The notes under the pieces: model-generated
Seen by the model: only the letters and a program-made list of their open reading frames with translations
What the model was told of the DNA's origin: nothing
The model's database searches: none
Program-made: the position numbers and the translations under genes
Shown here: in pieces, positions 24,706 to 32,107 of the stretch
Layout: each line of letters opens with the position of its first letter
How positions within the stretch are numbered: position 1 is the first letter of the stretch
NCBI RefSeq assembly: GCF_001953875.1
Contig: NZ_MQUR01000002.1
Span: forward strand, 113,422-177,421
DNA length: 64,000 nucleotides
Reading direction: 5' to 3'
Source: Streptomyces amritsarensis
GTDB taxonomy: Bacteria > Actinomycetota > Actinomycetes > Streptomycetales > Streptomycetaceae

Positions 24706-26277
24706 GTGCACCGCAAAGTCATCGTCCCGAGCGTGCTCGCCGCTTCCCTCCTGCTGGTGATCCCGGCGTCGGCGGCGAGTTCCGGTCCGGGCGCCCCGGG
24801 TATCGGCGATCCCTACTACCCGGCCAGCGGCAACGGCGGATACGACGTGTCGCACTACGACCTGCGCCTGAAGTACCAGCCGACGACGGACCTGCTGGAG
24901 GGCACCGCGACGCTGATCGCCACCGCCAAGCAGGACCTGTCCCGTTTCAACCTGGACTTCGGCCTGCAGGTCAGCGAGATCCGGGTCAACGGCGCCAAGG
25001 CGAAGTTCGCCACGTCCGGCGCCCACGAGGTGGAGGTGACCCCGGCGAAGCCGCTGGCGCGCAACACCCCGCTGACCGTCGTCGTCCGTTACGCCGGCAA
25101 GCCGTCCGAGCTGAAGGTCGACGGCTGGACGGCCTGGCACCGCACCCCGGACGGCGGCGTGGCGGCGCAGGAGCCCGACTCGGCGGTCTGGTGGTTCCCC
25201 AGCAACGACCACCCGCTGGACAAGGCCACCTTCGACGTCTCCGTCAACGTCCCCGACGGCACCCAGGCCATCAGCAACGGCGTGCTCCAGTCACAGAGTT
25301 CGCGGCTCGGCTGGACCCGGTACAACTGGCGCTCCAACAAGCCGCAGGCCACCTATCTGGCCACCCTCGCCGTCGGCAGGTTCGACATCACCACCGACCG
25401 GACGGCGAGCGGGCTGCCGATCGTCAACGCGTACAGCAAGGACCTCGGCGACAACGCGGGGGCGGCGCGCGCGAGCGTGGAGCGGACCGGTGAGGTCACC
25501 GAGTGGCTGGAGGAGGTCTTCGGTCCGTACCCCTTCAACGCGCTGGGCGGCTATGTGCCGAACGTGAACGCCGGCTTCGCCCTGGAGACCCAGACGCGGC
25601 CGTTCTACGGTCCGCGCCAGTTCCAGAACGGCGCGAACGTCTCGGTGGTCGTGCACGAGCTGGCGCACCAGTGGTACGGCGACAGCGTGTCCGTGGAGGG
25701 CTGGAAGGACATCTGGATCAACGAGGGCTTCGCCCGCTACAGCCAGTGGCTGTGGTCGGAGAAGCAGGGCGAGGGCACCGCGCAGGAGCTCGCCGACTGG
25801 GCCTACTCCCTGCGCCCGGCGGAGGACGCCTTCTGGCAGGTCAAGCCGGGCGACCCCGGTCCGGAGAACCAGTTCCACGGTGCCGTCTACGACCGCGGCG
25901 CGATCGCCCTCCAGGCGCTGCGCAACGAGATCGGCGACGAGAAGTTCTTCCGGATCCTCAAGGGCTGGCCGACCGAGCGGGCCTACGGCAACGCCAACGT
26001 CGGGGACTTCGTCCGGTACGCCGAGAAGGTCTCCGGCAAGCCCCTGGCCCAGCTGTTCGAGACCTGGCTCTACACCCCGGGCAAGCCCGACGCCTCGGCG
26101 CTGAACCCGGCGGCCGCGCAGCCGGCGGCCCGCTCGGCCCAGTCGGCCCCGGCCCGGTCGGCCCCGGCGAAGCCCGCCGCGGAGCCGAAGTCCTGGAAGA
26201 AGATCGCGGAGACGAACACGATCCACGACACCGGCCACGACACCGGGCACGGCTCCGAGCCCGGCCACCGGCACTGA
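24706..26277 (+). CDS. Secreted M1 family metallopeptidase
   Basis: A 523-residue gluzincin aminopeptidase. A Sec signal peptide (VHRKVIVPSVLAASLLLVIP, cleaved near ASAAS) precedes the M1 beta domain. The catalytic zinc motif HELAHQWYGD is near residue 317, with the downstream INEGFARY glutamate ligand. The usual GxMEN exopeptidase motif reads GFALET, as in many actinobacterial secreted relatives. The C-terminal 60 residues are Ala/Pro/Ser-rich and end in an HDTGHDTGHG His-rich tail that may bind metal. GTG 24706 has GGAG 6 nt upstream. It probably scavenges peptides outside the cell. Confidence 0.92.
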   Translation: MHRKVIVPSVLAASLLLVIPASAASSGPGAPGIGDPYYPASGNGGYDVSHYDLRLKYQPTTDLLEGTATLIATAKQDLSRFNLDFGLQVSEIRVNGAKAKFATSGAHEVEVTPAKPLARNTPLTVVVRYAGKPSELKVDGWTAWHRTPDGGVAAQEPDSAVWWFPSNDHPLDKATFDVSVNVPDGTQAISNGVLQSQSSRLGWTRYNWRSNKPQATYLATLAVGRFDITTDRTASGLPIVNAYSKDLGDNAGAARASVERTGEVTEWLEEVFGPYPFNALGGYVPNVNAGFALETQTRPFYGPRQFQNGANVSVVVHELAHQWYGDSVSVEGWKDIWINEGFARYSQWLWSEKQGEGTAQELADWAYSLRPAEDAFWQVKPGDPGPENQFHGAVYDRGAIALQALRNEIGDEKFFRILKGWPTERAYGNANVGDFVRYAEKVSGKPLAQLFETWLYTPGKPDASALNPAAAQPAARSAQSAPARSAPAKPAAEPKSWKKIAETNTIHDTGHDTGHGSEPGHRH

Positions 26278-26343
26278 GCCCGCGCCGGCCGGCGCCCCGT
26301 AAGCGGCTCCCGCTCCCCGCGGGGGCCGCGCGTCCCGGGTCGG

Positions 26344-27246
26344 TCAGCGGCGGCCCGCGTGCCAGGCGGCGCGCGCCCGGTAGGCGATGGGCAGGTAGCG
26401 CAGCCGTTCGGGCAGCAGCGGTACGAGGAGCCGGACGGCGGTGCTGAACCGGCGGAGCCTGCGCTCCTGGGCCGGGCTCCACTCCAGCCCGATCGCGGCG
26501 CGCGCCTCGGGCGGCATGTACCCGGCGGTGACGAAGGCCCGCAGGCGCAGGAAGGCCGCCCGCAGCGCGGGCCAGGTCAGACGCAGCAGCAGCCGTACGG
26601 GGAGCGGGCCGCCCTCGGGCCGGGGCAGCGGCACGTTGGTGGCGACCAGCTCGCGGGCGACCGCGGTCGGCTCGACCTCCTCGGCCAGCATCCGGGCCCA
26701 GTACGTCCAGTACTCCTCGATGGTCTGCGGCATGTCCCGGTCGCGCAGGCCGAGGATCCTGCCGACCTGCAGCCATTCGCGGTAGAGCTGCTGCTCCTGG
26801 GCGGGGGTGAAGCGGCGCAGCAGGTAGCGCCCGGCGTAGAGGTAGACCGGGAAGCCGGTGGCGTGGACCCACGCGTAGCAGGCGGGGTCGAGGGAGTGGT
26901 AGCGCCGGCCGCGGGTGTCGGTGCCCTGGATGTCCTTGTGCAGGCGGCGGACCCGGCGGCCCTCCTCCGCGGCGTCCTTCCCGCCGTACACCCACAGCTG
27001 GACCGAGCGCAGGGAGCGTTCGCCGCGGCCCCAGGGGTCGGAGCGGAAGACGGAGTACTCGTCGACGCCGGCCGCGATGGCGGGGTGCGCGACCTGCATC
27101 GTGAAGGCTGCGGGCAGCATCAGCAGCGCGCGGACGTCGCCGGCGATGGTCCACAGCACCCCGCCGGGCGGGGGCGGCTCGGGGTCGGTGCGGGCGGTGG
27201 CCGGCTGCCGTGCCGCCCGCGCGGCCGTACGGTCGGTCCCGGTCAT
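26344..27246 (-). CDS. MpaB/LcpA family oxygenase (DUF2236)
   Basis: A 300-residue protein of the DUF2236 family, whose rubber oxygenase and MpaB members bind b-type haem. Conserved text includes LLMLPAAFTMQVAHPAIAAG near the N terminus, WVHATGFPVYLYA, and EEYWTYW; the histidines in these segments are candidate haem ligands. No export signal is visible. It converges with the upstream aminopeptidase and is divergent from the sphingomyelinase. Substrate unknown. Confidence 0.85.
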   Translation of the reverse strand: MTGTDRTAARAARQPATARTDPEPPPPGGVLWTIAGDVRALLMLPAAFTMQVAHPAIAAGVDEYSVFRSDPWGRGERSLRSVQLWVYGGKDAAEEGRRVRRLHKDIQGTDTRGRRYHSLDPACYAWVHATGFPVYLYAGRYLLRRFTPAQEQQLYREWLQVGRILGLRDRDMPQTIEEYWTYWARMLAEEVEPTAVARELVATNVPLPRPEGGPLPVRLLLRLTWPALRAAFLRLRAFVTAGYMPPEARAAIGLEWSPAQERRLRRFSTAVRLLVPLLPERLRYLPIAYRARAAWHAGRR

Positions 27247-27473
27247 GCGCGCCCCCAGCCGTCGATCTCTTCCGGTTTCCAGTATGGCCTGGGCCGACGC
27301 CCTTCCGGCGGGGCGGTGCGCACGTCACCCTGCGGCGATGGGCCTGTCTCCTTCCGCAGGGCTGGAAGCGCTCCTGCCCTCCCTGCTCCGGGTTCGGCCG
27401 GAGCGCGTCGCAGGACTGACGGCGGGCCCGCCGCGTGATCGTCGCGGCCCGGACAGAAAGTGGCTGCATGGGT

Positions 27474-27489
27474 GTTACCCAGAGGTAAC
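27474..27489. promoter_or_regulatory. Short palindrome upstream of the sphingomyelinase gene
   Basis: GTTACC (27474-27479) and GGTAAC (27484-27489) form a perfect 6-4-6 dyad about 55 bp upstream of the gene start. It is in a good place for an operator. The rest of the 298-bp gap (27247-27544) shows no gene. Confidence 0.4.
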
Positions 27490-27544
27490 CGCGGCTGCTT
27501 GGATGACGGGGCCGATCTTCCCCCGCAGGAATGATGGAGACCTC

Positions 27545-28534
27545 ATGCCGCACACCTCCCACCGCCGCAACCGGGCCGCAGCCGCGGCCGTCGCGGCGAT
27601 CGCCGCCGGCGCCATGGCAGCCACCACCGCGCCCGCCGCCACGGCCGCGGAGAACGCCGCCGCGCCGCGGCTCAGCGTCCTGTCGTACAACGTGTTCCTG
27701 ATGAGCAAGAACCTCTATCCGAACTGGGGCCAGGACCACCGGGCCGCGGAGATCCCCAGGGCCTCCTTCTACCAGGGCCACGACGTGGTCGTGCTCCAGG
27801 AAGCCTTCGACAACAGCTCCTCCGACGCGCTGAAGGCGAACTCCGCCGCGCAGTACCCGTACCAGACCCCGGTCGTCGGCCGCAGCAGGACCGGCTGGGA
27901 CGCCACGGGCGGCGCCTACTCCTCCACCACCCCCGAGGACGGCGGCGTCACGATCCTCAGCAAGTGGCCGATCGTCCGCAAGGAGCAGTTCGTCTACAAG
28001 GACGCCTGCGGCGCGGACTGGTGGTCCAACAAGGGCTTCGCCTACGTCGTGCTGAACGTGAACGGCACGAAAGTGCACGTGGTCGGCACGCACGCGCAGT
28101 CCACCGACCCGGGCTGCGGCGCCGGCGAGGCCGCGCAGATGCGCGCCCGCCAGTTCCGGGCGCTCGACACGTTCCTCGACGGCAAGAACATCCCGGCGGG
28201 CGAGCAGGTCATCCTGGCGGGCGACTTCAACGTCGACTCGCGCACCCCGGAGTACGCGAGCATGCTCGCCAACGCCGACCTGGCCGACTCCGACTCGCGC
28301 ACGGGCCACCTGTACTCCTTCGACACCGCGCTGAACTCGATAGCGAAGTACCGCTACCCGACCGACCCGCGCGAGGACCTGGACTACGTGCTCTACCGCA
28401 AGGGCAACGCCCGCCCGGCGGGCTGGGAGAACAACGTGGTCAAGGAGGAGTCGGCGCCCTGGACGGTCTCCAGCTGGGGCACCTCCTACACCTACACCAA
28501 CCTCTCCGACCACTACCCGGTGATCGGCCGCTGA
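27545..28534 (+). CDS. Secreted sphingomyelin phosphodiesterase
   Basis: A 329-residue endonuclease/exonuclease/phosphatase fold protein. It has a signal peptide (RRNRAAAAAVAAIAAGAMAA, cleavage near ATAAE), then LSVLSYNVFLMSKNLYPNW, VVLQEAFDN (metal Glu), VVGTHAQS, LAGDFNVDS (catalytic Asp/Asn) and the terminal NLSDHYPV (catalytic His), all classic neutral sphingomyelinase motifs. It hydrolyses sphingomyelin or related phosphodiesters outside the cell and may release choline phosphate as a phosphate source. The ATG at 27545 fits the signal peptide. A strong hairpin follows the gene. Confidence 0.93.
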   Translation: MPHTSHRRNRAAAAAVAAIAAGAMAATTAPAATAAENAAAPRLSVLSYNVFLMSKNLYPNWGQDHRAAEIPRASFYQGHDVVVLQEAFDNSSSDALKANSAAQYPYQTPVVGRSRTGWDATGGAYSSTTPEDGGVTILSKWPIVRKEQFVYKDACGADWWSNKGFAYVVLNVNGTKVHVVGTHAQSTDPGCGAGEAAQMRARQFRALDTFLDGKNIPAGEQVILAGDFNVDSRTPEYASMLANADLADSDSRTGHLYSFDTALNSIAKYRYPTDPREDLDYVLYRKGNARPAGWENNVVKEESAPWTVSSWGTSYTYTNLSDHYPVIGR

Positions 28535-28541
28535 CGCCCCC

Positions 28542-28583
28542 GCCCCGGCCGGTGCGCGGCATGCGCGCCGCACCGGCCGGGGC
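28542..28583. terminator. Terminator hairpin after the sphingomyelinase gene
   Basis: A perfect 15-bp stem, GCCCCGGCCGGTGCG (28542-28556) with CGCACCGGCCGGGGC (28569-28583), 12-nt loop, beginning 8 bp after the stop codon. The very stable stem fits factor-independent termination in high-GC actinobacteria, which often lack a U run. Confidence 0.85.
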
Positions 28584-28700
28584 TCACGCCCGCCCGGCGT
28601 CCCGGGCGGTCTCCGCAGTCCGGGAGCTCTCCGCCTGGACACCACGGCCCCGCATCTCACCCTCAGACCGGAGGGGGCTCGCGTGCGTACGCGCCCGGAC

Positions 28701-29234
28701 CTACCGGCCGAGGCCGTCTACGGCGTCCAGGGCGATCCCCCACGGATAGGGAACCTTCTCGCCGGGCTGGTTGGGCACGAACCCACCCTCGCCGTACAGC
28801 ACCACCACGCCCATCTCCCTCAGCTCCCCCAACGACCGGTCAAGCGCCCGATGCTGAGCGTAGGCTGCGTTCACGCACGGCATGACCGCCATCGGAATCC
28901 CCTTGCCGATGGCCTCGGCAACCACCCCGACGACGAACCGGTCCGTGAGCCCGAGCGCCCACGCGTTCACGGTGTTGAAGGTCGCCGGCGCAACGAGGAT
29001 CGCGTCCGCCTTCGGCCAAACGTCTGGGTCTCCGGGCCTCTTGTATCGGCTGCGGACCGGGTGCCCCGTGAGCGCGGCGAGGCCGGGCAGGCTGTCCTCC
29101 AACCAGTCGGCGGCGGTTGGCGTCAGGCCGAGGCATACATCCCAGCCACGGCCTTGCGCATCCTCAACCACGCTGGCGATGTCGAACACGGGCGGCGCGG
29201 CCGAGCAGAGCAGGTAGAGAGTCCTCGTCGTCAT
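28701..29234 (-). CDS. Flavoprotein of the HFCD family (Dfp/LanD-like)
   Basis: A 177-residue flavoprotein-fold protein with LYLLCSAAPPVFDI at its N terminus, VAPATFNTVNAWALG (the PAT/S-x-N flavin and substrate motif of cysteine decarboxylases), and AVMPCVNAAYAQH (the PxMN-like substrate clamp). The family includes phosphopantothenoylcysteine decarboxylases and the LanD/EpiD enzymes that decarboxylate the C-terminal cysteine of peptide natural products. A housekeeping Dfp would be fused to its synthetase, so this is a specialised member. It is divergent from the XRE gene with 113 bp between. Substrate unknown. Confidence 0.85.
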   Translation of the reverse strand: MTTRTLYLLCSAAPPVFDIASVVEDAQGRGWDVCLGLTPTAADWLEDSLPGLAALTGHPVRSRYKRPGDPDVWPKADAILVAPATFNTVNAWALGLTDRFVVGVVAEAIGKGIPMAVMPCVNAAYAQHRALDRSLGELREMGVVVLYGEGGFVPNQPGEKVPYPWGIALDAVDGLGR

Positions 29235-29312
29235 GGCGCCTGAGCCTATGCAATCACCCTCGATCCGGCAGGAGTCGGGGAGAGGGCGTACTCGGGAGAC
29301 GGAGCACCGGTA

Positions 29313-29339
29313 CCGTCCATGCTCACGAGTCGTGGACGG
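29313..29339. promoter_or_regulatory. Inverted repeat over the leader/ribosome site of the XRE gene
   Basis: CCGTCCA (29313-29319) and TGGACGG (29333-29339) form a perfect 7-bp dyad with a 13-nt spacer, ending 8 nt before the XRE start. The right arm overlaps the likely Shine-Dalgarno GGAG at 29338-29341, so the RNA hairpin could hide the ribosome site; as DNA it could be an autoregulatory operator. Confidence 0.5.
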
Positions 29340-29347
29340 AGATCAGC

Positions 29348-30523
29348 ATGCCCGCACCTAACGATGACCACGCCGGATCCCGTATCCAGGAGCAGCGGCG
29401 CCTCGCGCGCCTGACACAGCGCGAACTCGCCGACCGTATCCCCTACAGCCTCAGCCTCTTGAACCAGGTTGAATGCGGCGCACGTGCAGCGACCCCCGGT
29501 TTCGTGGCGGCGGTGGCGCAAGCTCTCAAGGTGGACACGTCCCTGCTGGCAGGACCCCCTGCCATGACGTCACTGCCCCCGGACCGGCTCGTTGCTCTGG
29601 TCGCACCGATCCGAGAAGCCCTCGACCGGTACGACCTCGGCCCGCTCCCGGTGCTTCCCACCGTCCGCTCGGTGCCGGAGCTGGCAGCCGCGGCCGACGC
29701 CCTGTGCCAGCAGGTCCGAGCCACCCATCTGCGGGCCGCAGCCAAGACCCTCCCCAGCCTGATCCTGGAACTGACCCACACGGCGTGGACGGCGCCGTCG
29801 ACCCAAGCATGGCGAGCCCTCGCCTCGGCATACCGGACCGCACACGACGTGGCGCTGAAGCTCGACCACCCCGACCTCGCGCGCGTCGCCCTGGACCGCA
29901 TGGGATGGGCCGCCGGCCGGGCGTCGGACCCGTGCCTGGAGGCCGTGCAACGGTACAAGCGGGCGACCCTGTGGCGGTGCGCAACATCCCTCCCTCTTAT
30001 CTCGTCGGGGCAGGCGCTCCTCGCCGGGGCGACGAGCCGCGAGGCCGTGGTGGTAATCGGCCAGCTCCACCTGGGCGCGGCCACCGTGGCTGCGAAGAAC
30101 GGGGACCGGACTGCCGTCGAAACGCACCTGGCCGCGGCCCGAGAGCTCGCCGACCGCGTCGGCGGCGAGGCCGGCGAGGTCCACTGGCTGTCCTTCGGGC
30201 AGGTGAACGTCCGACTGCACGAGATCGGCACGTCGATCGTGCTGGCCGACTTCGACGAGGCTCTCAGTCGTGCCCGCAGGCTGAAGCTGCCCGCCTCGAC
30301 GCTGACGTCGCGGCGGGCCCGGTACCTCGTGGACCGGGCGCTGGTGGAAATGGAGGCGGGCTCTGCGAAGATGTCGCTGCGATATCTGGCCCAGGCCCGG
30401 AAGGTGGCACCGGAGCAGACACGGCATCTGCCGGGAACGCGGAGCACGGTCCGGGGACTGGTGCGCATGTCTCGGCGGACGCCCGACGGCCTTGGGGGGA
30501 TGGCTCGCTGGATCGGGCTGTAG
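29348..30523 (+). CDS. XRE family transcriptional regulator with C-terminal helical repeat region
   Basis: A 391-residue protein. An XRE HTH occupies residues about 12-65 (IQEQRRLARLTQRELADRI, SLSLLNQVECGARAATPGF). It is followed by a long alpha-helical region (HLRAAAKTLPSLILELTHTA; YLAQARKVAP) that looks like TPR-type repeats, an arrangement common in Streptomyces signalling regulators. It probably controls the flavoprotein gene and the small genes downstream. The ATG at 29348 follows a GGAG by 6 nt. Ligand unknown. Downstream genes start 84 bp later on the same strand. Confidence 0.88.
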   Translation: MPAPNDDHAGSRIQEQRRLARLTQRELADRIPYSLSLLNQVECGARAATPGFVAAVAQALKVDTSLLAGPPAMTSLPPDRLVALVAPIREALDRYDLGPLPVLPTVRSVPELAAAADALCQQVRATHLRAAAKTLPSLILELTHTAWTAPSTQAWRALASAYRTAHDVALKLDHPDLARVALDRMGWAAGRASDPCLEAVQRYKRATLWRCATSLPLISSGQALLAGATSREAVVVIGQLHLGAATVAAKNGDRTAVETHLAAARELADRVGGEAGEVHWLSFGQVNVRLHEIGTSIVLADFDEALSRARRLKLPASTLTSRRARYLVDRALVEMEAGSAKMSLRYLAQARKVAPEQTRHLPGTRSTVRGLVRMSRRTPDGLGGMARWIGL

Positions 30524-30607
30524 CACTCACAAATCTGTGAGCATTTGCCCCCTTACGAAGAGTCAGGCTGGTCTCACCACCCACTGACGACGTAGGGAGC
30601 ACCTGCC

Positions 30608-30832
30608 ATGGCCGCCCCGCAGGACGCGCACACAGACATCCCGCACCCGCTCCTCCGCAAGCCGGTGCGCGACATCGCGTCCGGCACCGAGGGCACGCTC
30701 ATGGCGGTGCTGATGGAGAACACGGCCAACGTGGGCCAGCCGGAGCACTGGGCGGAGATCGCCTACATCCGGCCGGTCGGCGGCGGCCGCGAACTGTCCA
30801 CGGCCGTCGCGAACATCCAGGCGACCCGGTGA
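30608..30832 (+). CDS. Small hypothetical protein (74 aa)
   Basis: A soluble 74-residue protein, acidic in the middle (SGTEGTLMAVLMENTANVG) with a WAEIAYIRPVGGGRE stretch. Its ATG at 30608 follows an AGGGAG ribosome site by about 9 nt. Its stop overlaps the GTG of the next small gene (GTGA), so both are translated together. It resembles small proteins found next to XRE regulators in Streptomyces, but I recognise no domain. Confidence 0.7.
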   Translation: MAAPQDAHTDIPHPLLRKPVRDIASGTEGTLMAVLMENTANVGQPEHWAEIAYIRPVGGGRELSTAVANIQATR

Positions 30833-30984
30833 CAACCGACGAGGTCACCTACCAGCGCGCGGCCAAGCCGCCGCCTCAGCCGTGCTCGTGCGGCGCCAAG
30901 CCGCTGCCCATCGGGGGACCCGAGGGCGGCGCCGTAGTCCACGCAAAGGACTGCCCGCACGGCGGCCCCCACGGGATCACCTGA
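30829..30984 (+). CDS. Cys/His-rich microprotein (51 aa)
   Basis: A GTG at 30829-30831 overlapping the previous stop (GTGA) opens a 51-codon frame ending at TGA 30982-30984. The product has three cysteines and three histidines placed as PCSCGAKPL, then VVHAKDCPHGGPHG, which looks like a small zinc-binding knuckle. No signal peptide is seen, and the end (HGIT) lacks the C-terminal Cys expected of a LanD substrate. The coupling and the Cys/His pattern suggest a real protein. Function unknown. Confidence 0.65.
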   Translation: MTTDEVTYQRAAKPPPQPCSCGAKPLPIGGPEGGAVVHAKDCPHGGPHGIT

Positions 30985-31074
30985 TCCCCGGCCCTCAACT
31001 CCCGCCCCAACCCTTCCGTCGGGCGCCCAGGGCGGGCCCATCGCACCATCGGCACTCACACCGAGGAGCACATC

Positions 31075-31587
31075 ATGACCGCTGCATGCGCCACCGGCCC
31101 GCAGAAGCCGCCCCCGCCCCGCACCCTCCTCACCGACGCCCAGTTCAACGACGTCCGAGCCACCATCCTGGACGACAACCCCAACATCGAGCCAGAGATG
31201 GCCTCACGGATCCTCATCGAGGCCCTCAAGTTCGTCATCGCGGCGTCCCGCTTCCCGTCGGTACGGATCGCCCCCACCCGTGAGGTCGACGCGGGCTGGC
31301 ACGCGCTGATCCTGCACACGCACCTGTACGCATCACTGTGCAGCAGGCTCGGCCGGACCGTGCACCACTACCCGGAGCGGCCGGAGGCGTCCCGTCATGA
31401 CCCGGAGGTTCTGACGCGGACCATGGCCCTGATCGAGCAGGCCGGGTACACGCCGGACACCGAGCTGTGGGTGGGTCCGGACCGGTCGCTCGCCTCGGTC
31501 GCCGCGAACTGCTCGCACACTCCGGTCCCGGGCGGCTGCGGCCCGATCAACCCGGGGAACTGCGCCACGCACGGCGGCGGGGAATAG
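31075..31587 (+). CDS. Glycine-rich domain-containing protein-like (DUF1399-type)
   Basis: A 170-residue protein with the core DAGWHALILHTHLYASLC followed by GRTVHHYPERP. This matches the D-x-x-WH-x-x-I-L-x-T-x-x-Y-x-x-x-C ... HH-x-P pattern of the GRDP/DUF1399 family, known in plants and some bacteria. The tail is Gly/Cys-rich (PVPGGCGPINPGNC). The ATG at 31075 has GAGGAG upstream. The histidines and cysteines could bind metal. Lies in the XRE island with the microprotein; role unknown. Confidence 0.72.
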   Translation: MTAACATGPQKPPPPRTLLTDAQFNDVRATILDDNPNIEPEMASRILIEALKFVIAASRFPSVRIAPTREVDAGWHALILHTHLYASLCSRLGRTVHHYPERPEASRHDPEVLTRTMALIEQAGYTPDTELWVGPDRSLASVAANCSHTPVPGGCGPINPGNCATHGGGE

Positions 31588-31620
31588 GCTCGGCGGCCCA
31601 CAAGGCAGAGAGGCGAGGAC

Positions 31621-31827
31621 ATGAACACCGACCAGGCCTTCGAGGTGCACGCCGCGATGCGTCAGCACGGCATCGCGGGAACGGTCACGCCGGTGACGCC
31701 GGACAATCCGGGGAGTACGTGGATCGTGCTGGACGCGGACGGCCGGGACGTGACTGGGTCTGTTCTCGCCAGGGTTGCTGCAGCACGCGGTTGGCGTTCC
31801 GAGCGTGGGTTCGTCGTCGCGCGCTGA
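31621..31827 (+). CDS. Small hypothetical protein (68 aa)
   Basis: A 68-residue protein with a predicted compact alpha/beta character (FEVHAAMRQHGIAGTVTPV; STWIVLDADGRDVTGSVL). It reads like a small Streptomyces domain with D-x-D-G-R turns. The ATG at 31621 has a GCGAGG site a few bases upstream. It is the last gene of the XRE island and is followed immediately by a terminator hairpin. I do not recognise it. Confidence 0.65.
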   Translation: MNTDQAFEVHAAMRQHGIAGTVTPVTPDNPGSTWIVLDADGRDVTGSVLARVAAARGWRSERGFVVAR

Positions 31828-31836
31828 TCTGAGCCC

Positions 31837-31868
31837 GCCCCGGCCGGCGATCCCCCGCCGGCCGGGGC
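31837..31868. terminator. Terminator hairpin closing the XRE island
   Basis: A perfect 13-bp stem GCCCCGGCCGGCG (31837-31849) and CGCCGGCCGGGGC (31856-31868) with a 6-nt loop, 10 bp after the last stop codon of the island. Confidence 0.85.
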
Positions 31869-32107
31869 TACCACTGGGGCCGGGCCGCACGGGTTCCGAG
31901 CGGTCATGGCCGGTACGTCGGCGACGCCGGTGAGCGCGTCGAGACACGCTGCGTGCCCGCCCCGCCCACGCCCGGGCGCAGCGACGCCCCGACCTTCGTC
32001 TCCGCAAAGAACCTGGTCGGGACGTCGCCAGATTCGCCGGACCCTGTGCATGCTTCACGTCGGGAGTCGAGCCACCACCATCCGCCGACCGGCCGGAAGC
32101 GTACGGG
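31869..32107. other. Gene-free gap with an imperfect dyad
   Basis: I see no gene here. An imperfect inverted repeat, GCGACGCCCCGACC (31981-31994) and GGTCGGGACGTCGC (32015-32028), pairs at 13 of 14 positions with a 20-nt loop. It lies 3' of the leftward acyl-CoA ligase gene and may help end its transcript. Confidence 0.5.

Noticed and set aside
27474..27489. PHO box before the sphingomyelinase gene
   Set aside because: The gene class would suit PhoP control, but the sequence is a GTTACC/GGTAAC dyad, not direct GTTCA repeats.
25958..28660. 900-codon minus-strand frame
   Set aside because: It spans the aminopeptidase end, the MpaB gene and the sphingomyelinase in wrong frames; composition is Arg/Pro/Gly-rich GC shadow.
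30829..30984. Lanthipeptide-like precursor for the flavoprotein
   Set aside because: No leader/core division and the C terminus is not Cys, which LanD-type decarboxylation needs; kept only as a microprotein.
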